A stretch of DNA of 64,000 bases, from positions 992,001-1,056,000 of the forward strand of contig NZ_OY726395.1 in assembly GCF_963378085.1 (NCBI RefSeq), written 5' to 3'. Positions 11,705 to 21,148 of this stretch are shown here, one piece after another. The position numbers were made by a program, and so were the translations under genes. Origin of the DNA: Mycolicibacterium sp. MU0050 (GTDB lineage: Bacteria; Actinomycetota; Actinomycetes; Mycobacteriales; Mycobacteriaceae). Positions within the stretch are counted from its first letter, which is position 1. Each line of letters opens with the position of its first letter. The notes below the pieces were generated by a model, which had not been told where the DNA came from, made no database searches, and saw only the letters and a list, made by a program, of their open reading frames with translations.

Positions 11705-12274
11705 ATGAACCTCAAGAAATTGGCAGCGACAACGACGATGACCGGTGCACTCGGTCTCGGCGCACTCGGCCTGGGTGCGGGCTTGGTCCACGCCCAGCCG
11801 GACGTGCCGAAGCCGCCGCCGGTACCGGTTCCGGGCGTGCAGGTGCCGGATGTGAATCTGCCGGCGGTGAACGTGCCGGACGTGAACGTGCCGGCGGTGA
11901 ATGTGCCGGACGTCGAAGTGCCGGCGGTGAATGTGCCGGACGTCAACGTGCCGGCGGTGAACGTGCCGGACGTCAACGTGCCCCACGTGAACGTGCCGGA
12001 CGTCAACGTGCCCGACGTGAACGTGCCCGACGTCAACCTGCCCGAAGTGAATTTCCCCGACGTGGACAATTACTTCAGGCTCCCGGCCGGACAGATCCCG
12101 CCGGGACAGCTGAAGAATTCCCCGGTGATCAACGGGGTGCCGAATCCGTTCTTCGGAATCCCGCCCGGGCAACTGAAGAAGTTGCCCACGGTGGACGGGA
12201 TCGTCAACCCGTTCTTCGAGGAGGCGCCGGGGCACTGGGTGATCCCGGACGGTCCGTTTGAGCCGGAGTCCTGA
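11705..12274 (+). CDS. Secreted [VLF]PxV pentapeptide-repeat protein
   Basis: A 189-residue protein of unknown function. It begins with a signal peptide (about residues 1-30, ending GAGLVHA), followed by a Pro-rich stretch. Residues 42-121 are sixteen uninterrupted 5-residue units of the form [VLF]-P-x-V-[N/D/E/Q], mostly NVPDV and NVPAV. The C-terminal 60 residues hold two imperfect copies of a 20-residue motif (PPGQLK...NPFF). No Cys is present. A regular every-fifth-residue Pro/Val pattern suggests an extended or solenoid-like surface fibre. It is flanked by mfd and mazG, and from memory M. tuberculosis has no such gene between Rv1020 and Rv1021. Confidence 0.85.
   Translation: MNLKKLAATTTMTGALGLGALGLGAGLVHAQPDVPKPPPVPVPGVQVPDVNLPAVNVPDVNVPAVNVPDVEVPAVNVPDVNVPAVNVPDVNVPHVNVPDVNVPDVNVPDVNLPEVNFPDVDNYFRLPAGQIPPGQLKNSPVINGVPNPFFGIPPGQLKKLPTVDGIVNPFFEEAPGHWVIPDGPFEPES
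11828..12067 (+). repeat. Sixteen 15-bp coding repeats
   Basis: A tandem array of sixteen 15-bp units (typical unit GTGCCGGACGTGAAC) encoding the [VLF]PxV[N/D] pentapeptides. Alternate units differ mainly at the third residue (D versus A), so the underlying unit in the first half may be 30 bp, with later units homogenised to the D form. Such arrays can change copy number by slippage or recombination. Confidence 0.92.
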
Positions 12275-12292
12275 GTCACCGACTCCGGACAC

Positions 12293-12328
12293 GATGGCCG
12301 CCTTGCCCTTCCGGGCGGGGCGGCCATC
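12293..12328 (+). terminator. Hairpin after the VPxV-repeat gene
   Basis: A perfect 10-bp stem (GATGGCCGCC at 12293-12302, GGCGGCCATC at 12319-12328) with further pairing in the loop, 18 bp after the stop. No U-tract. Confidence 0.7.
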
Positions 12329-12457
12329 GCCCGTCTCCAGGTGAGCGCTGTCGCCCGACCCCCGGCTGTTGCCGGATTTCATCGGCACGTGGCTGCCCGA
12401 CTAAGTTGGTAGGACCGAGACCAACTGCCCATCGATACGCGTGAGGGGGCCAGTCTG

Positions 12458-13507
12458 ATGACTGTCATCCTGGTGGACCCTCGCCGTCCCACGCTGATCC
12501 CGGTCGAGGCCGTCGAACTGCTCTCCGGTGAGGTGCAGTACACCGAGGAGATGCCGATCAAGCTGCCGTGGTCGCTGCCGAACGCGCGGCTGGTGGGTGG
12601 CACCGAGGGCGACGAACAGGCCGCGGTGCTGGTGTCCTCGGACCCCGACCACCCGGCGGTGGCCGCCCGGGTCGCGGCGGGGGAGAAGGTCATCGCCGCA
12701 CCCGCTGCGGAGCCCGGCGAGCGCATCGTCGACGCCGTGGCGATGATGGACAAGCTGCGCACCGACGGCCCGTGGGAAAGCGAACAGACCCACGACTCGC
12801 TGCGGCGCTACCTGCTGGAGGAGACCTACGAACTGTTCGACGCGGTCCGCAACGGAGACGCCGAGCAGCTTCGCGAGGAACTCGGAGACGTGTTGCTGCA
12901 GGTGCTGTTTCACGCCCGCATCGCCCAGGATTCACCGGCGCACCCGTTCAGCATCGACGACGTGGCCGACGCACTGGTCCGCAAACTGGGCAACCGGGTA
13001 CCGGCGGTGCTGGCCGGCGAGTCGATCTCGCTGGAGGACCAGCTGGCCCAGTGGGAGGAACGCAAGGCCGCCGAGAAGGCCGTGCAGGCCCGCACCTCGG
13101 CGATGGACGACGTGCCGACCGCCCAGCCCGCACTCGCGTTGGCGCAGAAGGTGATCAGCCGCGCCCAGCAGGCCGGGCTGCCCGCCGACCTGATCCCGGC
13201 GGCCATGCTGACGGTGACGGTGTCCCCGGATTCCGACGCTGAGAACGGGCTGCGGTCCGCGGTGCTGGCGTTCATGGACCGGGTGCGCGTCGCCGAACGC
13301 GCCATCGCCGCGGCGCGCGGCGACATCGACGCCTCCGCCCTGGGCGCCGCCACCGCCGACGAGTGGCGGGCGGCCTGGCCCGCCGACGCGGATCCCGAAC
13401 CTGAACCCGGCGACGCGGCGCCCGCCGCCACCGCGGACCCCGACGGCGCCCCAGACGCCGGTCCCGCCGTCGCCTCGGATTCCGACTCCGAGCGCGACGA
13501 CGGGTAG
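12458..13507 (+). CDS. mazG: MazG nucleoside triphosphate pyrophosphohydrolase
   Basis: A 349-residue MazG that hydrolyses (d)NTPs, including damaged ones, to monophosphates. An N-terminal extension of about 95 residues precedes the MazG domain. The metal-binding EExxE helix is seen in LLEETYELFDAV and the partner residues in LREELGDVLLQVLFHARIA. The last 50 residues are low complexity (Asp/Pro/Ala/Ser). Position matches Rv1021. The start ATG 12458 is clear, and no alternative is needed. Confidence 0.95.
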   Translation: MTVILVDPRRPTLIPVEAVELLSGEVQYTEEMPIKLPWSLPNARLVGGTEGDEQAAVLVSSDPDHPAVAARVAAGEKVIAAPAAEPGERIVDAVAMMDKLRTDGPWESEQTHDSLRRYLLEETYELFDAVRNGDAEQLREELGDVLLQVLFHARIAQDSPAHPFSIDDVADALVRKLGNRVPAVLAGESISLEDQLAQWEERKAAEKAVQARTSAMDDVPTAQPALALAQKVISRAQQAGLPADLIPAAMLTVTVSPDSDAENGLRSAVLAFMDRVRVAERAIAAARGDIDASALGAATADEWRAAWPADADPEPEPGDAAPAATADPDGAPDAGPAVASDSDSERDDG

Positions 13508-13516
13508 AGTCTGCCC

Positions 13517-13553
13517 GACGGTCTCACCGTCCCGGGGGCGCAGCGTGGCGCCC
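13517..13553 (+). terminator. Two hairpins after mazG
   Basis: GACGGT-CTC-ACCGTC (13517-13531) is followed closely by GGGCGC-AGCGTG-GCGCCC (13536-13553), both perfect 6-bp stems starting 10 bp after the mazG stop. They form a tandem terminator-like structure without a U-tract. Confidence 0.6.
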
Positions 13554-13629
13554 AGTCAAATTCCGCAGTTCGTCGACGTGGCTCCGTTGTGCAGGAAAGC
13601 AGTTGCGCTGCAGTGTGATTAGGAGCGAT

Positions 13630-15153
13630 GTGTCCGCGAAACCCAGCGGCCTCACCAGTCCGGAGGCCGAAGCGCCCAGCACCTCGGTGCTGGCTGCCCT
13701 GCGCTCACCGCGGCGCCTCAAAACCGAGGTCCTCGCCGGTCTCGTCGTCGCCCTGGCGCTCATCCCGGAGGCGATCTCGTTCTCGATCATCGCGGGCGTC
13801 GACCCGCGGGTGGGGCTGTTCGCCTCGTTCACCATGGCGGTCACCATCGCGTTCACCGGCGGCCGGCCGGCGATGATCTCGGCGGCGACCGGCGCGGTGG
13901 CGCTGGTCATCGCCCCGCTGGTGCGTGAACACGGGATCGACTACCTGATCGTCACCGTCATCCTCGCCGGCATCCTGCAGATCCTGCTCAGCGTCTGCGG
14001 CGTGGCGCGGCTGATGCGGTTCATCCCACGCAGCGTCATGGTCGGCTTCGTCAACTCCCTGGCCATCCTGATCTTCCTGGCCCAGCTGCCGCATCTGCTG
14101 GGCGTGCCCGCGCTGGTGTATCCGTTCGTCGCGGCGGGCCTGCTGATCATGGTGTTCTTGCCCAAGCTCACCACCGCCGTCCCGGCGCCGCTGATCGCGA
14201 TCGTGCTGCTCACCGTCGTGGTCGTGGTCTGCAAGCTGGATCTGCCCGACGTCCGCGACGAAGGCGAGTTGCCGTCGAGCCTGCCGACGCTGTTCCTGCC
14301 GCAGGTGCCGTGGACGCTGGAGACCCTGCAGATCATCGCGCCCTACGCGTTGGCGATGGCCCTGGTGGGTCTGCTGGAATCGCTGCTGACCGCCAAGCTG
14401 GTCGACGACATCACCGACACCCATTCGGACAAGACCCGGGAGGGCTGGGGTCAGGGCGTGGCCAACGTGGTCACCGGGTTCTTCGGCGGCATGGGTGGCT
14501 GCGCCATGATCGGCCAGACCATGATCAACGTGAAGGTCTCGGGGGCGCGGACCCGGATCTCGACGTTCATGGCCGGCGCCTTCCTGCTGGTGCTGGTGGT
14601 GGGCCTCGGCGACATCGTGGGCCTGATCCCGATGGCGGCGCTGGTGGCGGTGATGATCATGGTGTCGGTGGCCACGCTGGACTGGCACAGCATCGCCCCG
14701 GCGACCCTGCGCCGCATGCCGCGCAGCGAGACGCTGGTGATGCTGACCACCGTCGTCGTCACCGTCGCCACCGACAACCTGGCCTACGGCGTCATCTCCG
14801 GAACCCTGACCGCCATGGTGCTCTTCACCCGGCGCGTCGCGCATTTCATGACCGTCGAACGGGTAGAGGACGCCGACGACGAGGGCGCCCGGGTGACCTA
14901 CCGGGTGTCCGGCGAGTTGTTCTTCGCCTCCAGCAACGACCTGGTGTACCAGTTCGACTACGCGGGCGACCCGGACCGGGTGCTCATCGACGTCTCGGCC
15001 TCACACATCTGGGATGCCTCCACGGTGGCCTCCCTGGACGCGATCACCACCAAGTATCAGTCCCGCGGCAAGACCGTCGAAATCGTTGGCCTGAACCGGG
15101 ATTCGGCGCAGCGCCACGGCCGGCTGACGGGCCGGCTCGGCGCCGAGCCCTGA
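13630..15153 (+). CDS. SulP-family anion transporter with STAS domain
   Basis: A 507-residue SLC26/SulP transporter. The SulP signature region (VALALIPEAISFSIIAGVDPRVGLFASF) and about ten to twelve hydrophobic segments fill residues 30-400. A C-terminal STAS domain (about 405-507, with VLIDVSASHIWDASTVASLD) regulates transport in relatives. Sulfate and bicarbonate are both common substrates in bacteria, and the sequence alone does not choose. GTG 13630 is favoured because AGGAG lies 4 nt upstream; in-frame TTG 13603 is the alternative. The gene converges with efeB, 13 bp away. Confidence 0.92.
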   Translation: MSAKPSGLTSPEAEAPSTSVLAALRSPRRLKTEVLAGLVVALALIPEAISFSIIAGVDPRVGLFASFTMAVTIAFTGGRPAMISAATGAVALVIAPLVREHGIDYLIVTVILAGILQILLSVCGVARLMRFIPRSVMVGFVNSLAILIFLAQLPHLLGVPALVYPFVAAGLLIMVFLPKLTTAVPAPLIAIVLLTVVVVVCKLDLPDVRDEGELPSSLPTLFLPQVPWTLETLQIIAPYALAMALVGLLESLLTAKLVDDITDTHSDKTREGWGQGVANVVTGFFGGMGGCAMIGQTMINVKVSGARTRISTFMAGAFLLVLVVGLGDIVGLIPMAALVAVMIMVSVATLDWHSIAPATLRRMPRSETLVMLTTVVVTVATDNLAYGVISGTLTAMVLFTRRVAHFMTVERVEDADDEGARVTYRVSGELFFASSNDLVYQFDYAGDPDRVLIDVSASHIWDASTVASLDAITTKYQSRGKTVEIVGLNRDSAQRHGRLTGRLGAEP

Positions 15154-15166
15154 ACCCGCTGCCGGT

Positions 15167-16486
15167 TCAGCCGAACAGGGTGGAACCCCAGTAGGCGTCG
15201 CGGTCGCCGTCGGGGATGCCGGGCGGGACCGCGAAGACCGCCGACCCGGTGTGCGTGATGTATTCGTTGAGCAGGTCCCGCCGGGCCAGTTCGGCCTGCA
15301 CGGGGATGAACTGCGTCTCGGGATTGCGCACGAAGGCGATGAAGAACAACCCGGCGTCCAGGTGCCCGAACCCGTCGGTGCCGTCGGTGAAGTTGTAGCC
15401 GCGGCGCAGCATCTCCGCGCCGTGGTTGCTTTCCGGTGCGGCCAGCCGCACATGGGCGAGCGGGTCGATCAACGGCTCGCCGTCGCCGTCGATCGCGTCG
15501 AGGTTGAGTGGCTCGAACTCGTCGGCCAACCCGATCGGGGCGCCGCTGCCCTTCGTGCGGCCGATCACGCGTTCCTGTTCGAGCAGCGTGGTGCGGTCCC
15601 ACTGTTCGATGCGCATCCGGATGCGCCGGGCCACCAGGTAGCTGCCGCCGGTCAGCCAGTTCGGCCCGTCGCCGTCGGCCACCCAGACCTGCTTGTCGAG
15701 GATGTCGGTGTCCTCGGCCTTGACGTTGTTGGTGCCGTCCTTGAACCCGAACAGGTTGCGCGGGGTGGTCTGGTCCCGCGTGGTGGACGAGGTGCGGCCG
15801 AATCCCAACTGTGAGTAGCGGACCGCTGCGGTGCCGAAGGCCACCCGGGACAGGTTGCGGACCGCGTGCACCGCGACCTGCGGGTCGTTGGCGCAGGCCT
15901 GGATGCAGATGTCGCCGCCGCTGCGGGCCGGGTCCATGGTCTCGTTGGGGAACCTCGGCAGGTCCTTCAGCAACGCGGGGCGTTGCCCGCGCAGTCCGAA
16001 CCGGGGCCGGGCGTCGGTGCCGAAGAACGACGGGCCGAAGCCGATGGTCAGGGTCAGCTGGGAGGCCGGCAGGCCCAGCGCCTCGCCGGTATCCGTCGGC
16101 GGCGCATAGGGATTGAGCCCCACCGCACCGCCCTCGGTGGTCTCCTCGCCGCGGGTCATCCGCTCGGCCATCTGCGTCCATTCGCGCAGCATCGCCACCA
16201 CCTCGTCGCGGTCCTCGGTGGTGACGTCGAAGGCGGCGAAGTGCATCCGGTCCTGCGCCGGGGTGACGATGCCGGCCTGGTGGCGACCGCGGAACGGCAC
16301 CGGGGCCTGCAGTTGGGCCGCAGCGGTGTCGGCGGCCGAGGCGCGCCCGGCGAGGACGCCGGCCCCGGCCGCGCCGGCGACGGCGGCACCGACCCCCGCC
16401 GCGCCGAGCAGCGTCCGCCGCGAGAATCCGGTCCGCCCGTGCGGGTGGGCTACCGCCTGGCCGGGCTCATCGACCGGCGATGACAC
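15167..16486 (-). CDS. efeB: EfeB deferrochelatase / DyP-type peroxidase
   Basis: A 439-residue dye-decolorising-type heme peroxidase exported by the Tat pathway (FSRRTLLGAAG, twin Arg at 23-24, then a hydrophobic core to about residue 52). The DyP catalytic motif GxxDG appears as GFKDGTNN. EfeB members oxidise ferrous iron or take iron out of heme outside the membrane. The GTG start at 16486 overlaps the efeO stop by 20 bp, so translation is coupled. The gene is third in the IdeR-box operon. Confidence 0.95.
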   Translation of the reverse strand: MSSPVDEPGQAVAHPHGRTGFSRRTLLGAAGVGAAVAGAAGAGVLAGRASAADTAAAQLQAPVPFRGRHQAGIVTPAQDRMHFAAFDVTTEDRDEVVAMLREWTQMAERMTRGEETTEGGAVGLNPYAPPTDTGEALGLPASQLTLTIGFGPSFFGTDARPRFGLRGQRPALLKDLPRFPNETMDPARSGGDICIQACANDPQVAVHAVRNLSRVAFGTAAVRYSQLGFGRTSSTTRDQTTPRNLFGFKDGTNNVKAEDTDILDKQVWVADGDGPNWLTGGSYLVARRIRMRIEQWDRTTLLEQERVIGRTKGSGAPIGLADEFEPLNLDAIDGDGEPLIDPLAHVRLAAPESNHGAEMLRRGYNFTDGTDGFGHLDAGLFFIAFVRNPETQFIPVQAELARRDLLNEYITHTGSAVFAVPPGIPDGDRDAYWGSTLFG

Positions 16487-17369
16487 CTTGCACCTGGCTC
16501 ACCTCTTTGCTGAGCGCGTCGATGGCGCGGGAGAGGTCTTGGCGCTGCGCATCGGTGACGGTGTCGTAGGAGACGAAGCCGTCGCCGGCGCGCAACCGCA
16601 TCAGCAGCGCCTCGACCTCGGCGAAGCGCTCGTCGACGCGCTTGCCCAGCGCCGGGTCGCGCTCGTCGAGGATGGGGCGCACCGAGGACACCGCCGTCTG
16701 CGAACCCTGGACGTTGGCCAGGAAGTCCCACAGGTCGGTGTGGCTGAAGATGTTCTCCTCGCCGGTGATCTTGCTGGTGGCAACCTCGTCGAGCAAACCC
16801 TGTGCGCCGGCGGCGATGTCGACGGGCTCGATGGTCCACTCGGGGTCCTTGACCGCGGCGTCGAGTTCGCGGACGTCGGCCATCAGCTGGTCGGCGATCG
16901 CGTCGCTGTCGGGTTGCAGGCCGTTGAGCCACAGGTCCTTCTCCAGGCGGTGGAAGCCGGTCCACTTCTGGCCCTCGGACAGGTCCGCCTCCCGCAGGTC
17001 GATGCGCGGGTCGAGATCGTTGGGGAAGGCCTCCGCGACGGGCTCGATGCGCTCCCAGTGGGTCCGCGCGATGGGGTATTGCGTCTTGGCGGCCTCGATG
17101 TCGCCGGCCTTGACGGCGTCGACGAACGTCTGGGTGGCCGGAATCAGCGCCTCGGTCTGGCTGGTCACGTACTGCTTGTAGGTGGCCGTGGCCTCCTTGA
17201 ACATGCTCTCGCTGTCCGTCGCGGCGGCTTCGCCGGTGGGCTGCACCTGGGTTTCGGGGGCCGCGGTGCTGTCGGCGGCCTCGTCGGAGCCGCAGCCCGC
17301 CAGCAGGGCGCCGGTCAGCAGGGCCGCGGCGGCGACACCGGCTTTGACGGACATCGGGAATCGGTTCAC
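16467..17369 (-). CDS. efeO: EfeO-type iron-binding lipoprotein (imelysin family)
   Basis: A 300-residue lipoprotein: signal peptide with lipobox LLAGC (Cys26), then an M75/imelysin-like helical domain with the HxxE iron-site motif in GFHRLEKDLW. It lacks the cupredoxin domain of long EfeO proteins, so it is the short EfeM-like form. The GTG 17369 start is preceded by GAGAGG, and it overlaps the upstream 77-codon frame in a GTGA junction. It presumably hands iron to a permease, but no efeU gene is found beside it. Confidence 0.93.
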   Translation of the reverse strand: MNRFPMSVKAGVAAAALLTGALLAGCGSDEAADSTAAPETQVQPTGEAAATDSESMFKEATATYKQYVTSQTEALIPATQTFVDAVKAGDIEAAKTQYPIARTHWERIEPVAEAFPNDLDPRIDLREADLSEGQKWTGFHRLEKDLWLNGLQPDSDAIADQLMADVRELDAAVKDPEWTIEPVDIAAGAQGLLDEVATSKITGEENIFSHTDLWDFLANVQGSQTAVSSVRPILDERDPALGKRVDERFAEVEALLMRLRAGDGFVSYDTVTDAQRQDLSRAIDALSKEVSQVQGVIAGR

Positions 17370-17599
17370 GTGGTCGACCTCTCGGGTTGGGGTTCAGGGT
17401 TGGCAGGGGTTTGCCGAAGCGGGCCGCGGGGCCCGCGAACGGCACCGGCAACACCGAAATGTAGGTCACCGGGAGCAGGACGGTGGGCCGGGTTCGCGGA
17501 CCGTGCGGGTGGGCCGCTCACACCCGGCCCCAACACCGGCGATGGCACACTGGGAACCGCAGCCGGCAGCGCGGCCGTAATCTCGTCGTGGGAAATCAT
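17366..17599 (-). CDS. Candidate small leader protein of the efe operon
   Basis: A 77-residue Pro-rich, cysteine-free reading frame (MISHDEITAALPAAVPSVPS...). It is not recognisable by family. Reasons to think it is translated: ATG 17599 has AAGGA about 8 nt upstream, it lies about 50 bp after an IdeR-like box, and its stop overlaps the efeO start in a GTGA. Reasons for doubt: there is no TM segment, no domain, and its composition is ordinary for high-GC intergenic DNA. It occupies the position where efeU would be expected. Confidence 0.45.
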   Translation of the reverse strand: MISHDEITAALPAAVPSVPSPVLGPGVSGPPARSANPAHRPAPGDLHFGVAGAVRGPRGPLRQTPANPEPQPERSTT

Positions 17600-17648
17600 C
17601 TGGTGTCCTTGCTACGACGCCGCAGCGCGCTGGCAGTCGTTGCCAGTG

Positions 17649-17667
17649 TGAGGTGTGCCTCACCTTA
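17649..17667 (-). promoter_or_regulatory. IdeR (DtxR-type) iron box before efeO-efeB
   Basis: On the minus strand TAAGGTGAGGCACACCTCA matches the IdeR consensus TTAGGTTAGGCTAACCTAA at 14 of 19 positions, with both half-site cores conserved. It is about 50 bp upstream of the 77-codon frame and 280 bp upstream of efeO. Iron-replete repression is the expected behaviour. Confidence 0.75.
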
Positions 17668-17774
17668 GCAGCGTGGTTTGACGTGCGGAATATCTTGGCG
17701 CGGCGCTCCGGCAGCTGCGATGGGCGCGATCGGCATGGGACGATGGCTCGGATCGAGGAGGGTGAGGGAGTCCG

Positions 17775-18503
17775 GTGTCGAAGCGTTGGCTGCAGGCTGC
17801 CGGGGTGGTGGGCATGGCAGCCGTGCTGATGGCTTCGAGTTGTTCCTGGCGGCTGGGCAACCCCATCCCGGAGGGCGTCCCGCCCCCGGCGGGTGACCCG
17901 GTTCCGGCCATCGACATCGAGGCCGACGGCCGGCCCGCCGACCAGCTGCGCGAGTGGGCCGCCGAACGTGCCCCCGCCCTGAAGATGCCCGCGGCCGCGC
18001 TGGAGGCCTACGCCTATGCCGCGCGGGTGGCCGAGGTGGTCAACCCCAAGTGCAAGCTCGCCTGGACCACGCTGGCCGGCATCGGCATGGTGGAGAGCCA
18101 TCACGGCACCTACCGCGGCGCCACCATCGGGCCCAACGGCGACGTCACCCCGCCCATTCGCGGCATGCAGCTCGACGGCACCAGCGGCAACATGCATATT
18201 CCCGACACCGACGGCGGCGTCTTCGACGGCGATTCCGAGCTGGACCGGGCCATGGGCCCCATGCAGTTCATCCCGGAGACCTGGAAGCTCTACGGCGTCG
18301 ACGCCAACAACGACGGGGAGATCAACCCGGACAACATGGACGATGCCGCGCTGTCGTCGGCCGGGTACCTGTGCTGGCGCGGCAAGGACCTGTCCCAACC
18401 CAAGGGCTGGATGACGGCGCTGCGGGCCTACAACCATTCCGACCAGTACGCCCGGATGGTGCGCGACTGGGCCACGGCCTACGCCCACGGCTACTCGCTG
18501 TAG
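17775..18503 (+). CDS. lpqU: LpqU-type lytic transglycosylase lipoprotein
   Basis: A 242-residue exported lipoprotein. Signal peptide with Cys23 (LMASSC), then a lytic murein transglycosylase (SLT/MltB-like) domain with the catalytic Glu in GIGMVESHHGTY and the downstream AMGPMQFIPETW segment. It would cleave peptidoglycan glycan strands. GTG 17775 follows a GGAGGGTGAGGGAG region. Position immediately before eno equals Rv1022. Confidence 0.93.
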   Translation: MSKRWLQAAGVVGMAAVLMASSCSWRLGNPIPEGVPPPAGDPVPAIDIEADGRPADQLREWAAERAPALKMPAAALEAYAYAARVAEVVNPKCKLAWTTLAGIGMVESHHGTYRGATIGPNGDVTPPIRGMQLDGTSGNMHIPDTDGGVFDGDSELDRAMGPMQFIPETWKLYGVDANNDGEINPDNMDDAALSSAGYLCWRGKDLSQPKGWMTALRAYNHSDQYARMVRDWATAYAHGYSL

Positions 18504-18568
18504 GGGCCGATCCCGAGCCATCGCCGCGTCCGCAACCGGCACGCTTTAGGCTTAGCGCTGGCCTTTGA

Positions 18569-19891
<1,323 letters not shown>

Positions 19892-19910
19892 CCGGTAGCC
19901 TGGCCTATTG

Positions 19911-20624
19911 ATGTCCGACGCGAAGCGGCCCGACCCCAAGCGACGGTCTCCGACCTCACGGCCGGGGGCCGCCGGTCGCGGCGGGGCACCGGGCCGCGGT
20001 GCGCGCAAACCGGTCGCGAAGTCGCCGACGGCGGCGTCGGCGCGCAAGGAACCGCGCAAGGACACCTCCAAACCCACCGAAGAAAAGGCGAAACCTGAAG
20101 TCATCGAGCCGGTTCGGCAGTCCATCGCCGAGGCGGCCGAGCTGCAGTCCGAGCAGCGGATGGGTTTCACGGCCCGTCGCGCCGCCGTGCTGGCCGCGGT
20201 GGTGTGCGTGTTGACGCTGACCATCGCCGGTCCGGTGCGCACCTACTTCGCGCAGCGCACCGAGATGCGGCAGCTGAACGCCAGTGAGGCCGCGTTGCGC
20301 GCCGAGATCGCCGAACTCGAGGAGCAGAAGATCAAGCTCGCCGATCCGGCGTTCATCGCCGCGCAGGCCCGCGAACGCCTGGGTTTCGTGATGCCCGGTG
20401 ACATTCCGTACCAGGTGCAGCTGCCGCCGGGGGCCGTCGTCACCGACGACGTGGACGACGCGCCCACCGCGCTGGTCAACAACGATCCCTGGTACACGTC
20501 GCTGTGGAAGACCATCGCCGACGAACCGCACGGCGCGCCGGCGCCGCCGCCCGCGCCCCCGGCCGAGCCGGGTCAGGTGCCGCCCCCGCCGCCGCCTCCC
20601 GAGCCCGGGCAGCCCGGTGGTTGA
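19911..20624 (+). CDS. FtsB/DivIC-type septum formation protein
   Basis: A 237-residue single-pass membrane protein. A basic, Pro/Arg/Lys-rich cytoplasmic region (about 1-80) is followed by one TM helix (about 86-105, VLAAVVCVLTLTIAG), a short coiled coil (MRQLNASEAALRAEIAELEE) and a Pro-rich tail. It is a DivIC/FtsB-family divisome component, the place of Rv1024. Start ATG 19911 is preferred over the adjacent TTG. Its stop overlaps the next gene by 8 bp. Confidence 0.9.
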   Translation: MSDAKRPDPKRRSPTSRPGAAGRGGAPGRGARKPVAKSPTAASARKEPRKDTSKPTEEKAKPEVIEPVRQSIAEAAELQSEQRMGFTARRAAVLAAVVCVLTLTIAGPVRTYFAQRTEMRQLNASEAALRAEIAELEEQKIKLADPAFIAAQARERLGFVMPGDIPYQVQLPPGAVVTDDVDDAPTALVNNDPWYTSLWKTIADEPHGAPAPPPAPPAEPGQVPPPPPPPEPGQPGG

Positions 20625-21147
20625 TCCCGCGGACCTGGCGGCCGTCGAGCGCCAGCTCGGACGTGAACCCCGCGGCGTGCTCGAGATCGCCTACCGGTGC
20701 CCCAACGGCGAGCCGGCGGTGGTCAAGACGGCGCCGAAACTGCCTGACGGAACACCGTTTCCGACGTTGTACTACCTGACGCACCCCGCGCTGACGGCCG
20801 CGGCGAGCCGGCTGGAATCCTCCGGGTTGATGCGGGAGATGACCGAGCGGCTGGCCACCGATCCGGAGTTGGCGGCGGCCTACCGGCGGGCGCACGAAAG
20901 CTATCTGGCCGAGCGTGACGCCATCGAGTCGTTGGGCACCACGTTCACCGGCGGCGGCATGCCGGACCGGGTGAAGTGCCTGCACGTGGTGATGGCGCAC
21001 TCGTTGGCCAAGGGCCCGGGGGTCAACCCGTTCGGTGACGAGGCGTTGGCGATCTTGGCCCGCGAGCCCGCGATGGCGGGAATCCTGGTGAAAGCACAGT
21101 GGATTGGCGACGACGATGCATCGCGCGGCGATGCCGAGGAGCAGTGA
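20617..21147 (+). CDS. DUF501 protein
   Basis: A 176-residue DUF501 protein of unknown function, a conserved actinobacterial partner of ppx and the ftsB-like gene (Rv1025 position). It starts at GTG 20617, inside the end of the ftsB-like gene, and reads VDPADLAAVERQLGREPRGVLEIAYRCP, then a conserved central KCLHVVMAHSLAKGPGVNPFGDEAL segment containing Cys and His. No TM or signal peptide. It is followed by ppx after 1 bp, giving a tight four-gene unit. Confidence 0.92.
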   Translation: MVDPADLAAVERQLGREPRGVLEIAYRCPNGEPAVVKTAPKLPDGTPFPTLYYLTHPALTAAASRLESSGLMREMTERLATDPELAAAYRRAHESYLAERDAIESLGTTFTGGGMPDRVKCLHVVMAHSLAKGPGVNPFGDEALAILAREPAMAGILVKAQWIGDDDASRGDAEEQ

Positions 21148-21148
21148 A

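Noticed and set aside
11828..12067. Possible CRISPR-like array
   Set aside because: The units are contiguous 15-bp in-frame coding repeats without spacers, inside a gene with signal peptide and C-terminal domain; no cas genes are in the window.
13603..13630. TTG 13603 as the SulP start
   Set aside because: AGGAG is placed for GTG 13630, and the extra nine residues look unlike a conserved N terminus.
15167..17369. Hidden efeU within the efe region
   Set aside because: No multi-TM frame with REXXE motifs exists on either strand between the SulP gene and the IdeR box; the SulP transporter itself is convergent and has a STAS domain.
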